Shown: piece by piece, positions 34,990-46,605 of the stretch
Layout of the letters: each line of letters begins with the position of its first letter
Numbering within the stretch: position 1 is the stretch's first letter
Translations under genes and position numbers: made by a program
The notes under the pieces: model-generated
What the model saw: the letters and a program-made list of their open reading frames with translations, nothing else
Database searches by the model: none
Told to the model about the DNA's origin: nothing
Source of the DNA: Mercenaria mercenaria
Lineage: Eukaryota > Mollusca > Bivalvia > Venerida > Veneridae
Direction of reading: 5' to 3'
DNA: 64,000 nt
Assembly (NCBI RefSeq): GCF_021730395.1
Contig: NC_069371.1
Location: 74,802,001 to 74,866,000 of the forward strand

Positions 34990-36081
34990 TCAAATATGAT
35001 ATACTTCTAAAAAGGGTAGTCCAAAAACATCTAAATCCATCTCTCTTGCCATTTTTGCTAGACCTTCAGTTTCTATATTTAATTGAACTTCAATCTTTGC
35101 TTCCGGATTACCAGATTTCAAATACTGCGGGTGGTAAGGTCCTTCTGTGAACTTGAGACCCTTTCTGACTGCATCTGCCCGTACCATTAATGCGCATGCT
35201 CCGACATAATCTATTCGAGCCTCTCGACCCTCCGATTTCAGATCCTTTAACCATATTCTGTATTGCGTGTCTCCTACTACTGTCTCTCGAAACGTGTTAA
35301 GATCATAATTTCGGACGTCGATAAAACGAGACAGGAACAGTTTCCGTTCAAACAGGCATGACGCCGCCATAACATCTTTGTCTGAATACAAAAACTGTTG
35401 TATAATATCTGGTCTGAACGAGATGACGTCACTGTCAATCCACAGAACCCAAGCCTCTTCCTCTAAACCATAATTAGATAAAAGGTTTCGCGCTTTCCCC
35501 ATATGGCTTCTCCTGGAGATTTGATGTTTGGCGTCATGTCGAGATTTTCGTGTAGTTTTATTACCTTTGATTTTCATCGTGTAAATTGTGCATTTTCTAA
35601 ATCCAAATTCATTTATCAGGCGATCACATACTCGCTTTGCTACAAAAACTGTATCGTCAGTGCTACCATCTTCACCAAAATGAACACTAATTAGATTATG
35701 GGGATAAGAAATAGTTGAAAGAAGATATCCAAATTGATCCAAGAAGTCTACAGCGTCTCTGACAGGAGATAAAATAACTACTTTCTCTGTGAAATTTTTG
35801 GCTTTCGGAATTTGAAGAAAACGCTCCGTTAAAGTATCATTTAGTCTAATTACATATAGAGAAGGCGATTTTATTTTGGGACTTTGCGGCAGGCAATGTA
35901 ATATATGTCGCTCTCCCTTTTCTTCAGAAACTATTTCTATAAAACTATTGGCATACTCTCCAGATATACATTTATCTATTGCATATTTTGGTTTCAAAAC
36001 TTCCTGTATCAAAACTTTTAGTACAAAAATACATATTGCACAGTATAGTATATATCTAAGCTTCAGCCGGCGTGTAGTCAT
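34990..36081 (-). CDS. Anp1/Mnn9-family (GT62) glycosyltransferase, type II membrane protein
   Basis: A single intact exon of 363 codons. Residues 1-8 are basic (MTTRRLKL) and 9-26 form one hydrophobic span, giving the short-tail signal-anchor layout of Golgi glycosyltransferases. The catalytic domain starts near 100: VVILSPVRDA, then HFGEDGSTDDT, ARNLLSNYG (198-206) and the DxD motif in WIDSDV (DSD 216-218), where metal and nucleotide sugar bind. Next come RNYDLNTFRET and VGACALMVRAD, then the family's end signature IETEGLAKMAREMDLDVFGLP before YHI. This order matches fungal Anp1/Mnn9/Van1, alpha-mannosyltransferases that extend mannan on N-glycans. The substrate in this animal is unknown. 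N-glycosylation sequons occur at NDT, NFT and NKT. The gene is convergent with the mucin-like gene; its own AATAAA candidate is near 34787 (tttatt on the plus strand). The start is the first Met, preceded by a purine-rich leader. Confidence 0.92.
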   Translation of the reverse strand: MTTRRLKLRYILYCAICIFVLKVLIQEVLKPKYAIDKCISGEYANSFIEIVSEEKGERHILHCLPQSPKIKSPSLYVIRLNDTLTERFLQIPKAKNFTEKVVILSPVRDAVDFLDQFGYLLSTISYPHNLISVHFGEDGSTDDTVFVAKRVCDRLINEFGFRKCTIYTMKIKGNKTTRKSRHDAKHQISRRSHMGKARNLLSNYGLEEEAWVLWIDSDVISFRPDIIQQFLYSDKDVMAASCLFERKLFLSRFIDVRNYDLNTFRETVVGDTQYRIWLKDLKSEGREARIDYVGACALMVRADAVRKGLKFTEGPYHPQYLKSGNPEAKIEVQLNIETEGLAKMAREMDLDVFGLPFLEVYHI

Positions 36082-36899
36082 CTCCCTTTGATCTAAATTC
36101 GCGGTAAATCTGAAAAGGAGACAGTGTTATAATACTAAATGTATTAAAATGTTTGTAATATATATGGAGTTTGGTATAAGATTTAAACACAATGGTACCT
36201 TCGTCTGGCTCACAGATCGAACTCTCGATGTATGCGCTCTATTTTCTATAAAAACCGGACGAGCTTTATATAAAAATGACGTAACTCAATTTTCACATTG
36301 TTTTAAGTTTATACTATTAACTATTATTCGAAATATACTTACAAATGGTCCTGTAGAAATTTAGCACTGTTCCTTGTTCAATAAATCAATTCTTGCATAA
36401 TGCCAGTATATATTGATAGTGGTCACATTTTTTAAACAAAATTCTTAAATAATATTTAATGAAAACTCTTTGCGTTTAAACTGTCTATAATATTTACATA
36501 AAACTCCCTTGTTTTGTTATTTGAAATTGTTTAACAGATAATGAAAAAAGGATAATCGAAATTATCAGCAAAACAAATAGAAACCGAAAGTTTATACCTG
36601 TTAGAAATGCAGATACATGCACATGTATATGACTGTAGATGTAAACTTACTGATATATATCTATAAATATAATTATATTATGTATAAATATCAAACTGAA
36701 TGTATAAAATCTCAAGTATACATGCGGGCTGATATTTTGTATGAAGTCAGCTCTATATAAAATTTCGGACATCGTATTTGCCTATACTAGTTAACTGAGC
36801 AAATGTTATATCTATAATTATTTTTATACCAAAAAAAAATCCCCAAAATTAATATTAATAAACTATTTGATATTTTTTTAATTACGTAATTTTTTTTCA

Positions 36900-37640
36900 A
36901 AAGGAAATGCTGGCTACAATTCATAGAAATTACATGGCATTTAAAAGAGGAAATATGACTCGATTTTTGTAGCATTCAAAAGGGAAGTGTACACAGAATT
37001 TTTCTAGCCGTTGCCTAGACTTTGAAAAGAAAATGTGGATATAATTTCAAATTTAAATTGGAAACTATTGCCTAGCATTTAAAAGGGAAATAGGAACAGA
37101 TTTTGGTAGTCGTTTTCTAGTATTTGCAAAAAATATTAACAGAATTTGGAAGCGGTTGCATAGCAATTAAAACTGAAATATGGACAGGCTTGTGTTTCCG
37201 TTGCTTTGCATTTGACAAATAAATGTGGGAAAATTTTGGTCATAACAATTGTTCCAAAGTGCCTTCAGGGTCTTTCATACGCTACAACTTTGGAACCAGT
37301 ATTGACAAAACCAAGCCCATACAGAAAGGCAGTATATATACACTTTTATAGTCTACCCTTCCACACGTGTGTAATACAGAGGAAGTCATGTTAACAATTC
37401 TTTATGCCTTCTATTTTGAACGTCTACGTTTCCTAGCATCTGATATGGCAAACAGCGGTAGGTTTAGATAGCCGATGTCTACCATTTGTAAAAAAAATGT
37501 GGAAAGACTTTTGTAGCCATTGTCTAGTATTTTAAAGGGAAATCTGGCCATTATAAAGCATATGACAAGGAAGTGTTGGCAGAAATCGGTAGCCGCTGCC
37601 TAGCCTTTGACAAAGCAATGCGATCAGTTTTTGATAGCCT
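36900..37640. repeat. Old, strongly diverged minisatellite (~45-65-bp unit)
   Basis: The phrase gtagccgttgcctagcattt, followed by aaaagggaaatgtggacaga, recurs roughly ten times with many substitutions and indels (for example near 37005, 37060, 37110, 37160, 37500 and 37590). Confidence 0.65.
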
Positions 37641-40195
37641 TGCTATGCTTTTCTTTCTTCGGGGTAGCTGGCGGTGCATCTTAAATCATAGCTTGGTCTG
37701 TATTTGTGTTGCTTCGCTAACAGTCTTTGATTCAACAAATTTAATAGGAGGATTCTTAATGTTATGTTATGTTCCAATACCATTGAGATGATACATCATT
37801 CTAATGAATATCAAGAGTGCTGATGGCAGTTTTTAAGTTTTGAAAATACTTAGATTAGTTTTAATTAAGTTGGATACATACCTGTTTTAAAATTGCTACT
37901 TTAATTTGTTGAACGATTGTTTTAAAGCTTGATTGTTCCATCTCTACTATAAAAACACCGCTTGTTGCATCTCTACTATGAATGCTAATTAATGGCTAAA
38001 ACTACTGTAGCGACGACTATGAAAGGTAGAATCCATTTGTTTCTTTCGCATTCGTCGTGACTACTAATTTAGCATTCCCAGAATATTACTACTCTTCATT
38101 TAAATATAATCATCGAGTTTTAAGGCTCACACACATTCAGTTGTAGAAGGACTATGTGCCGTGCTGTTATTACAGCAGAATTTGCCAGACGATATGTCAA
38201 TATATCTGAATGTATGCAGAGTTTGGAGTATAAGTTTATACGTTTGAAATGACGTGTGAAGTAAAACAAGTTAAAAGCCGACAGAAATGAAAATTGTACA
38301 GGCTTAGGGTGACTGATCATGTTTATGGACAGTGGAAATGCATGCAACAGTGTATATGTTACCAGAGACATTAGCAGATACATGTAAATTCATACAGCGG
38401 TGTACAGGCAACCTCAACATTCAATGATACACTTTCAATTAACCCAACTGGGGTACTGTTCTTGTTTCATACTAAAGAACTAGAGACAAACTGACATGAT
38501 TAAAATATTCGACAAGATAGTCAAATAAATCGTACTTAGAGGTCACTGTATTTGTTAAAACAGAAAAACAAATTCGCCTTAGTTATATAAATTTATTTTT
38601 TCGAATATATAGTATAAAACGTTAAACAAAGTGGTTTAATAAAGAATGTGACAAAAATAAGCGGACCAATTTGATCCTTTGTCCGCTCACCTGAATCAAT
38701 GACAAATATTTTGATTAGAATTAAATCTGTTTAAGATTCATGAAGTTCGTTATAACTTCATATGGTAAATAAAGCTTAATATAGTGTACAAGAGAATTTA
38801 GTGTCAACCTAGTGACCAAACATTTCACATACATGGCACGGTCATCCAATGATATTCAAACATGTCCTAGATCATAGGGGAACAATAATTCTTAAGAGGC
38901 TGACGGCACATTGATTAGTGGCCAGTGTATTGTGTGCCAGTCTAACATATCAAGGGCACATAACCCGTAATAAATCAGTCGGTCATATCTGGCCATGAAT
39001 GCGACCTGATCAAATGTTTAAAGAAATAAATATTGTCTACATTTTGTAAATGAGGTGAGGTCTAGTGAAGAAATTATGTCCGTAGATGTTTAAACAGTGA
39101 AATACACAACTATATGAAATAAATTAAGAGCACTTAACACTTAGTCTTGAAAAACAATACTTATTTTTTAGACTGAAAATCTCTTGTTATAACCATTATG
39201 TTTGAATACTCATAAACTTACAGTGATACGAAGGCACTATAGTGTAAAATAGTGGATCATTGCATTAATTTGATAAATTTAGACTACCTGACTCTAGATC
39301 TACTTATTCGATTTCGGTACATAATCGACATGAACAAGATTGTATTTATTCCATTCTGAATAAATATGATGAGAGCTGGTTGAATAAATAAAGTTGCTAG
39401 ATTGTTAAAATAGTAATATAAACCATTTTCTGAAAAGAGCCACAACCGTTACCTTAATTTTAACATCGCAACATTCATCAAACTAGATCCATATTTTTGG
39501 GCTATATACATTCAATGTAAGTTTCATGAAGACCGACTGTTAAACGTGACCTCTTATGTGTTGACAATTTGAAAGTTACCAGCACTGACAAATTCAAGGG
39601 CATTAACTCTAGTATTAGAACTATCCTCAGTTAGCAAAATCGATCAATTTATTGTGTCTTTAAACATTCTTTCTAAGTTTCATAAAGATTGCTCAAGACG
39701 TTTGACTGATGATGTATAAAAATGTAAATACGGCATTAATTCTGGAGTTACAATCATTTAAGAACTTTTGCCCAGCACCGAATTTGTCCAAAATCTTATT
39801 GCTTTTCGACTGCTTATGGAGCGTTGCCTTTAACATGTTAACAGGCTGAACTATGTCACTTTTGACAAAATGAAGTTTTATGTTCTGTGCAATAGAAGCA
39901 GAATTGCCCGTTACCATACAAAAATGAGACAGTCTGTGTAAGAGGCATGACAATTGCTAAAACATGAGGTATCCAATATGTTAACACTGAAATGGTTGAT
40001 GGACGATGACGGACAGTGAGATGTCACAATAGCCAACACTTGAACACCTTAGGCTCATGTGCGTCAACAGAAATTCGAGGAATTTAAGTATTAACACCAA
40101 TACTAACAACATTATTCAACTAACTTTTGTCATGAAATGTAAAGCATATTGATCAAGGAAGTTATCCTATTGAAAACATAATGTCGCTAATTTTA

Positions 40196-40762
40196 GATTA
40201 AGGTAGTTCCTCATGTTTGATAAATCGTAAGTGATGGCGTAACGTCAGAATAAAGCCTGGATTCGGTGTACGGAAGTGAAAATCATTTTATGAATTTATG
40301 GCTAACTGTAAGTAATTTTTACAATGGCACTAATACTATCTTTCTAAATTTAAATGAGTCAAAATAATATCTTACAATTAGTTTGAACCGCGCGGTTCAC
40401 ATTAATCAGAGTTAAATATCTCGAAAACAAGTGCACGGACCTATGCATTATTTTACCATATTATAGAACATATATTTTATTTACAACTGTGAGAAGCTTC
40501 AATAAAATCTACATTGTAGAAAAATATTTATTCCCGAAAATGATATGAAAGTTGTGATTTTCCCATAAACTCCCATTATGAAAATTGGCATTAGGTCCAA
40601 ATTTTTCAAATCAGTCCAGCGCAAAAAATCAAGTACACGACCTTATTTTTTGTATTTGATGAATTTTCCAAATATGTTATGAAGTTTTGAAAAATTGGGG
40701 ATTAATCAAATTCTACATTGTAGAAAGGAAATTCGACTCAAACGTGCAGAACTATCTTAATC
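40196..40762. mobile_element. TIR element (MITE), ~570 bp
   Basis: The left end gattaaggtagttcctcatg is inverted at the right end as cgtgcagaactatcttaatc, with the similarity extending a few bases inward (tttga/tcaaa). The interior has recurring ctacattgtagaaa words. No coding capacity. Confidence 0.65.
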
Positions 40763-41734
40763 ATGATACTTTATATTCCATCATGATACATGTATATTCC
40801 AGTAACAGTTGTTGTATAATTATGATAAAACAAATTACAGTTGCTTGATAAATATTGTTCAAAACATGAAAGTAACACTTTCACCTTGACCCTTTTCATG
40901 TTTTCATGTTTTGGCGGTTATTGTTTGTCAACAAAATCAAATTATCGAGCGTTTACTATATATGGAAACTTTACAATATACGTGTCTCTTTATTCACATT
41001 ATTTCACGTTTACATACTTTTTTATTATTTAGAAAAAACATATATATTGGATAATTGTCTAGGTATGCTATTTAGATGCAAACACTTATTAACTGATTTC
41101 AATTTTTCCTTCAAAAATTAAACTGGAATTAATCAGTAGACACTTACATAACAACATGAAATTGCAAAAATAGTTTTACTAGTACAAAACAGAAGTTGTC
41201 TAACATATTTAAAATGCAGATAAAATAAAATGTGCATACGGGTATTGAAAACAGTATTCAACTTGAAAGAAATGTTGAACCTGGACATCTGAGTAAATAA
41301 TACGCTATGTCCTGACGTCAAGCTTTTCATCAGCTAGTTAAGTGTTAATAATATCTTGTTCATTTGTAAAAAGTTATAGGATTAAAGTTAAAAGTTAACT
41401 TGGTCTATATTTTCATATATCATTGATTGAACCACATTTTTAATGAACTTGTAGAACTATTCGTTGAAGTTAATAGTCGCTTTAATAACGTTGCTGCCTC
41501 CTCCTAGTTTTACCCACACGGTCTCTGCTTTATTGCGTACAAAACACCAAAATCCCAAAACTTGTAATAGACATAAGATAATTTTCATTTGGAAATTTCT
41601 GTATTTAAAGTTTCAATGATGACGCAGACATTTCAGTCGTCAACGTTGTTTAATTAAACGCGAGACAGGTGTACGTTAGAATACGCAAATATTCTTGAAT
41701 TGGACTTCTGCATTGATATTTTTTAACCTTAAGC

Positions 41735-41912
41735 CTGCTGACGGCAAGTAATTTTGCCTTTAAGACCAGTGCAGATCATGGTCCGCATACAGGCTGATCA
41801 TGGTCTGCACTGTTCACAGTTCAGTCAGTACATTTTTAGTGAACACCCCTTTGAATAATAAGTGTAACTGAATGATGGACACGTCCGTTTCAGAAATTCA
41901 GCAGGGTATAGG
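41735..41912. repeat. Dispersed repeat related to 15985-16143
   Basis: It contains cctgctgacggcaagtaatt, ttgcctttaagaccagtgca, a short inner palindrome (gaccagtgcagatcatggtc / gatcatggtctgcactg), cagttcagtcagtaca and gtgaacacccct. It closes with aattcagcaggg, the inverse of the opening cctgctga. Confidence 0.7.
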
Positions 41913-42688
41913 TTAAGATACTAAAAACAAATGCATATAGATCTAACAAGTTATCTACGTTACGAATTGACGAGCTGCGGACATAATTTACACTGTTTTT
42001 ATTTGTCCAGCAGCTCATTGTTTTCAATCAAAATGAAAATATCACACACACGCACGCACGCACTCAGTCTTTCAAATAGCTATAGCTTAAACTATTCTAA
42101 ACAATGATAGGTGGACAGAAAATATAAAGGAACAATGTACTTAACATAATGAAAGCTTTACTTTAAGGTATGGTACGTTATGTGATGAGTGCAAGCAAAC
42201 ATCTAAGCAAGACTGAACAGTATAATGATCTTACATGCATCAATTTGCTGTGACTGTGACTTATAGTTCCTTAATGAGGGTGGCTGTAAACAGTTTTACT
42301 AACGGGTCACCCAAAGAACATTTCTGTTGAATTGTTTTAAAATCATAAGACTGGTTCTAAAAAAGATAGGGTTTAAAATTGTTGGTTTTACTTTTAACTC
42401 TAGCAGTAATGATAAAATATGAACACTCTTTGTTGACAATCATCCAAGGAAATATTCTGTGACAATATTTACGAAGTGTTCAGGAGGAGATGTCAATAAG
42501 TTATTTCTTATTTACACGTTACACGTAATTCTAACACGACCAGCGAATAACCTACATACATGTAGAGTAAAATCTATCTCGGGTTATTCTGCAATAAACC
42601 ACTCGCGTGCAATGACGTCATCCGATCCAGAAAGTGGTTACCATTTTTCCAAACACTGTTGATGCTAGTATGTCGTGTTAGAATCGAA

Positions 42689-42853
42689 ATAACAAGATCC
42701 CAAGTGTGATATATCGTAGAATAACCCTAGTTTTTCGTTCTTATGCGAAACAATATATCACTCAGGCCTACGGCCTTTCGTGATATATTCTTACGCATAA
42801 GAACTCAAAACACGGGTTATTCTACGATAAACCACACTTGGGAACTTATTATT
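42689..42853. repeat. Fold-back MITE
   Basis: The left arm (ataacaagatcccaagtgtg, then cgtagaataaccc) is inverted in the right arm (gggttattctacg, accacacttgggaacttatt). An inner palindrome centres on caggcctacggcct with flanking gatatatt words. The phrase gggttattctgcaataaacc at 42580 suggests a fragment of a second copy next door. Confidence 0.8.
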
Positions 42854-42892
42854 TCTTAAATAGTACTCGCTAGAGGTGTGAGGCAGTAACCA

Positions 42893-42918
42893 TAGATAGA
42901 TAGATAGATAGATAGATT
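42893..42918. repeat. GATA microsatellite
   Basis: About six gata units in tandem. Confidence 0.95.
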
Positions 42919-43111
42919 ATCTGAAGACCGTTTACTCCTGAACACAAGGTTTTACATGTTCACTCGTGGCTACATGATTCAAGAGAATATCGCAAGAGAA
43001 TATCGCATTTGAAGTTCAGTCAGTATTTACACTGAACATATGTAAAATATGTAAACCTATGCCTCCATGAACATATAAATTATACATCCTTCATACTAAA
43101 TTCATTAACAT

Positions 43112-43561
43112 TAGGGCTGTCATCGATAGAAACGATATCGATGTATCAACGATATTTTTTTGTCGATCGATTATCGATTCCCATTTTCAAAAATCGATAT
43201 TTTACAGAGAGAAAAAACTATCCAGATAAACACCCAGACCCTCAAAAACAATTAAGCTTACAAAGTTGTAAATTTAGATAAATGCAAAAGAGAAGTGAAG
43301 GCAAAATAAAAATGAAAGATTTTATTAATTTTTATTTGTTTCTTTTATTTTCATAAATACAAATACAACACAATCAAACAGTAATATGAAAAGTAGGCAA
43401 TAAAACTAAAAATAGCATTTACAGGAAGGTATATAGTATGCATATGAACAAATAGGTTGTTAATCTAACTTAATAATCGATATATCGATGTATCATCGAT
43501 ATTTGTCTTCTGATATATCGGTATCGTCGATATGCCTAAGACCCAATCAATGACAGCCCTA
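43112..43561. mobile_element. Non-autonomous hAT-type DNA transposon (MITE)
   Basis: The 450-bp element has TIRs TAGGGCTGTCATCGAT and, inverted at the right end, TAGGGCTGTCATTGAT (15 of 16 matching). It is flanked by an exact 8-bp duplication ATTAACAT (43104-43111 and 43562-43569). An 8-bp duplication with this TIR style points to the hAT superfamily. The ends are rich in atcgat palindromes; the centre is AT-rich and non-coding. Confidence 0.9.
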
Positions 43562-44261
43562 ATTAACATATCGTGAATCTATTTCAAACAATAGCATTGT
43601 GACGTCAGAGTTGCGTGGCATAAATAGAAAAAGTTGTTAAAACTATCAAAAGGAAATGAAATAATAACATCTGTTTGTTTTAATTAATTTTAACACCGGA
43701 ATGTTTCATTTTCACTTGTGGCCTCACCAGTTTTAAAAATATTGCAGCCCATGTTCACTCACTGACACAATACACTGTTTACTATACAATCAAAAATAAA
43801 CAATTCAATTATTTTCTAAAATGTTCCATTGCTGTCGCAAGAATTGTAGTCTGTAAAACAATGGTTATAAATTTTATTGTTATTCCTAATTCTTCGACTG
43901 TTTGTCCAAAAAACAGTAAAAAATGTATCAAAGTTATTCACTACATAAATGTATATATTATATATATTGTTAAATAGTGATAAATTATGTATCAACTAAA
44001 TGCTATGTTTAAACTTCACTTAACTGGAAGCTGAAATCGCAAATTCTTCTTACCTAATCCTCTTATACAACACATTTAACAATTACACAAATCAAATAGC
44101 AAATACAGATATAAACAAATATGTGTTATGATTTAATGCAACCGTAATTACACAAATGTCATATACATCTAAAAATAAATCTTTTCGACAAATGTTTTAA
44201 AACTGCATTAATTTGATTAAATAAAATCACATGGCAGACTTCCCGTTATTAAAATAAAGTC

Positions 44262-44537
44262 TTTGTTTGTTTTGGGTTTAACGCCGTTTTTCAACAGTAT
44301 TTCAGTCATGTAACGGCTGGCAGTTAACCTAGCCAGTGTTCCTGGATTCTGTACCAGTACAAACCTGTTCTCCGCAAGTAACTGCCAACTTCCCCACATT
44401 AATCAGAGGTGGAGGACTAATGATTTCATGTCGTCTATCAAATAGTCAAGGAGATCATACGCCCCGCCCGAGGATCGAACTCACGGCCCCGCAATCAGTA
44501 GACCAACGCTCTACCTACTGAGCTAAGCGGGCGGGTT
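44262..44537 (-). mobile_element. tRNA-derived SINE, second copy
   Basis: Read on the minus strand, the head shows an A-box (tagctcagtaggtagagcg) and a B-box (gtgagttcgatcctcg), followed by ggcggggcgt. The body (ggggaagttggcagttactt, ggagaacaggtttgta, ccgttacatgactgaaatac) and tail (aaaaacggcgttaaa) match 15112-15381 throughout. Confidence 0.88.
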
Positions 44538-46605
44538 TCAAATAAAGTCTAAAGCTCTTATACAAAATTCATATTTCTCGTTCAACCTACTTTCAGTAAA
44601 AGACCTACTTATAAAAAAGTCCCATTTCCCGATCTTACTACTTTTAGTAAATAACTATTTTACAAAATCTCTTTTATCGAAATTACTACTTGTAGTTATG
44701 AACTATTACATTTATCGATCTTACTATCTTAGTAAATAGTTTACAAATTCACATTTATTGATCAAAATTGCTATACGTTAAAGCAAAAAAAAACAATTAA
44801 ATAAATACATGAAACGTCATTTTAGTAAAATCGGTTCAGTTTGTATAAACACAAATAACTGCATGAATATACTGGTAATTGTAATGCTAATTTAGATTTT
44901 TTTAAATAAGCAGTTATGTAACGGTAAAATATCGAATTTTATTGGATGGGTACACAATAATCCAAATATGGATTATCTCTGCTGCATGCGAGTTCATTTG
45001 AATTCAATGTTGTTCTAAAAACTGTTAAATGGCCTCTTCATTTCAAACCATATTAAAAATGTAAAGACAGAAGAAAGATCCTAACATTTATTTCTAAAAA
45101 TCTATGCTGGTTAGAAATATTTATAAACATTTTACAACTTACAAGTTTTTTCTCACGTTAATGTTAAATATGTGCGATATAAGGAAGGCTTTGTACATGC
45201 ATGAACAACAGAAAAAAATAATTTCAGATAAAACTATTTAAGCACAATTTCTCAACGTTTTCAATCCCAACACAAAACAGAAATAAAAGACATTGTTTTC
45301 ATCAATAGTTTAAGTAAATTGAAATCATGAACATCGTGTAGCCAATGTTCCAAAATAAGAAAGTTAACGCTGCGTTTTACAGAAAATATTGCGGTTTGCA
45401 GTCGAAATGCTTTATAAAGGGGATGTTATTCCGAATATCTCAGATTCTTTCATATGTCCCGTTAAATAAGAAAACTATGAATTCTTTGGGTTCGAATATA
45501 GAATGGAATGCATACTTATTCGGAACACTCAGTAGACGAAACTAAAGACCGCCAGATGCTGTAATTACTAAAACGTATTGGAATGAGTACGGTAAAACTA
45601 ACTGGACAATATAATACTAGGACAGGCTGACATTTTATTTTCTGAGACAGTCACAGAAAATTACTTACAACATTCAAAAAAGTTATACATATTATCATTA
45701 AGTTATTTTGTCATACCCCTTAAATATTGGAAATAGTATAATATTGAAATATTGACATTGTTTCATTGTCAAGTTCAAGGTCATTTTGGGGTTAAAGGTC
45801 ATTTAATTTGTCACACGGATACAATATTAATGTAGCATTGTTGAAGTTCTATGGAAAAGGCATTGGTTAAAACACCTCTAGGAACCGGAACATATTCAGA
45901 AATATTAATTGCAATCCAATAGTGAATTCTAGTTTGCAGTCTTTGGGTAGACAACAAAGACATCAATTGTTTTGCATTTTGGTGTGTGAAATTAAAGACA
46001 AATTATATATGATTTACAATTTGAGTGTCATGCAAAGTGTCGGTTGTATGTTCAACTCTATCAAGGTTTAAACTTATTTATGTTGCACTGATAAATGAAG
46101 GTAATCAAATCTAAACCATTTCAGATAAAAGACGATATACAGCATATTAACGAAAATATTCATTATGTGAGATAAATACATCAGACAGACCTAACAATTC
46201 TTAAACATTTTGACAGTCTTTACATGACATTAGACTTTCATGTTTAATGGACACCAGCGTTGTGGGATCAAACTCTATTTTTCCTTAATATGTATTCAAT
46301 AACAGCTTCATATATAGATCTAACTAATATTGGTATTTATAGCAGGTATTGATTTGTGGCCTTGCTGATTCTAACTGAGAATTCAAGTAAGAAAAGTGTA
46401 TCCCTCATTTTGTTTTATGTTCTCTACTGTAAAGGGGCTTTTCATAATTTTTGTACAAATGTTGACATCATAAAACAAACCTAAACCTAAACGCAAAATA
46501 CACGTACATATTTTCCCATAAGTTCTAAGATGACGACACTATCTTTTTATACGTAGTATATTTCTCTCTCCAAAAGGAAAAGCATGAAATCGGTAAGTCT
46601 ATATT

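Larger units (their letters stand above)
36082..46605. other. Intergenic region, repeats only
   Basis: No exon chain or family motif was found on either strand. Open frames are short and AT-driven. The minisatellite, TIR elements, hAT MITE, SINE and microsatellite within it are listed separately; the remaining stretches (about 37650-40195, 44540-46605) show nothing I can name. Confidence 0.55.
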
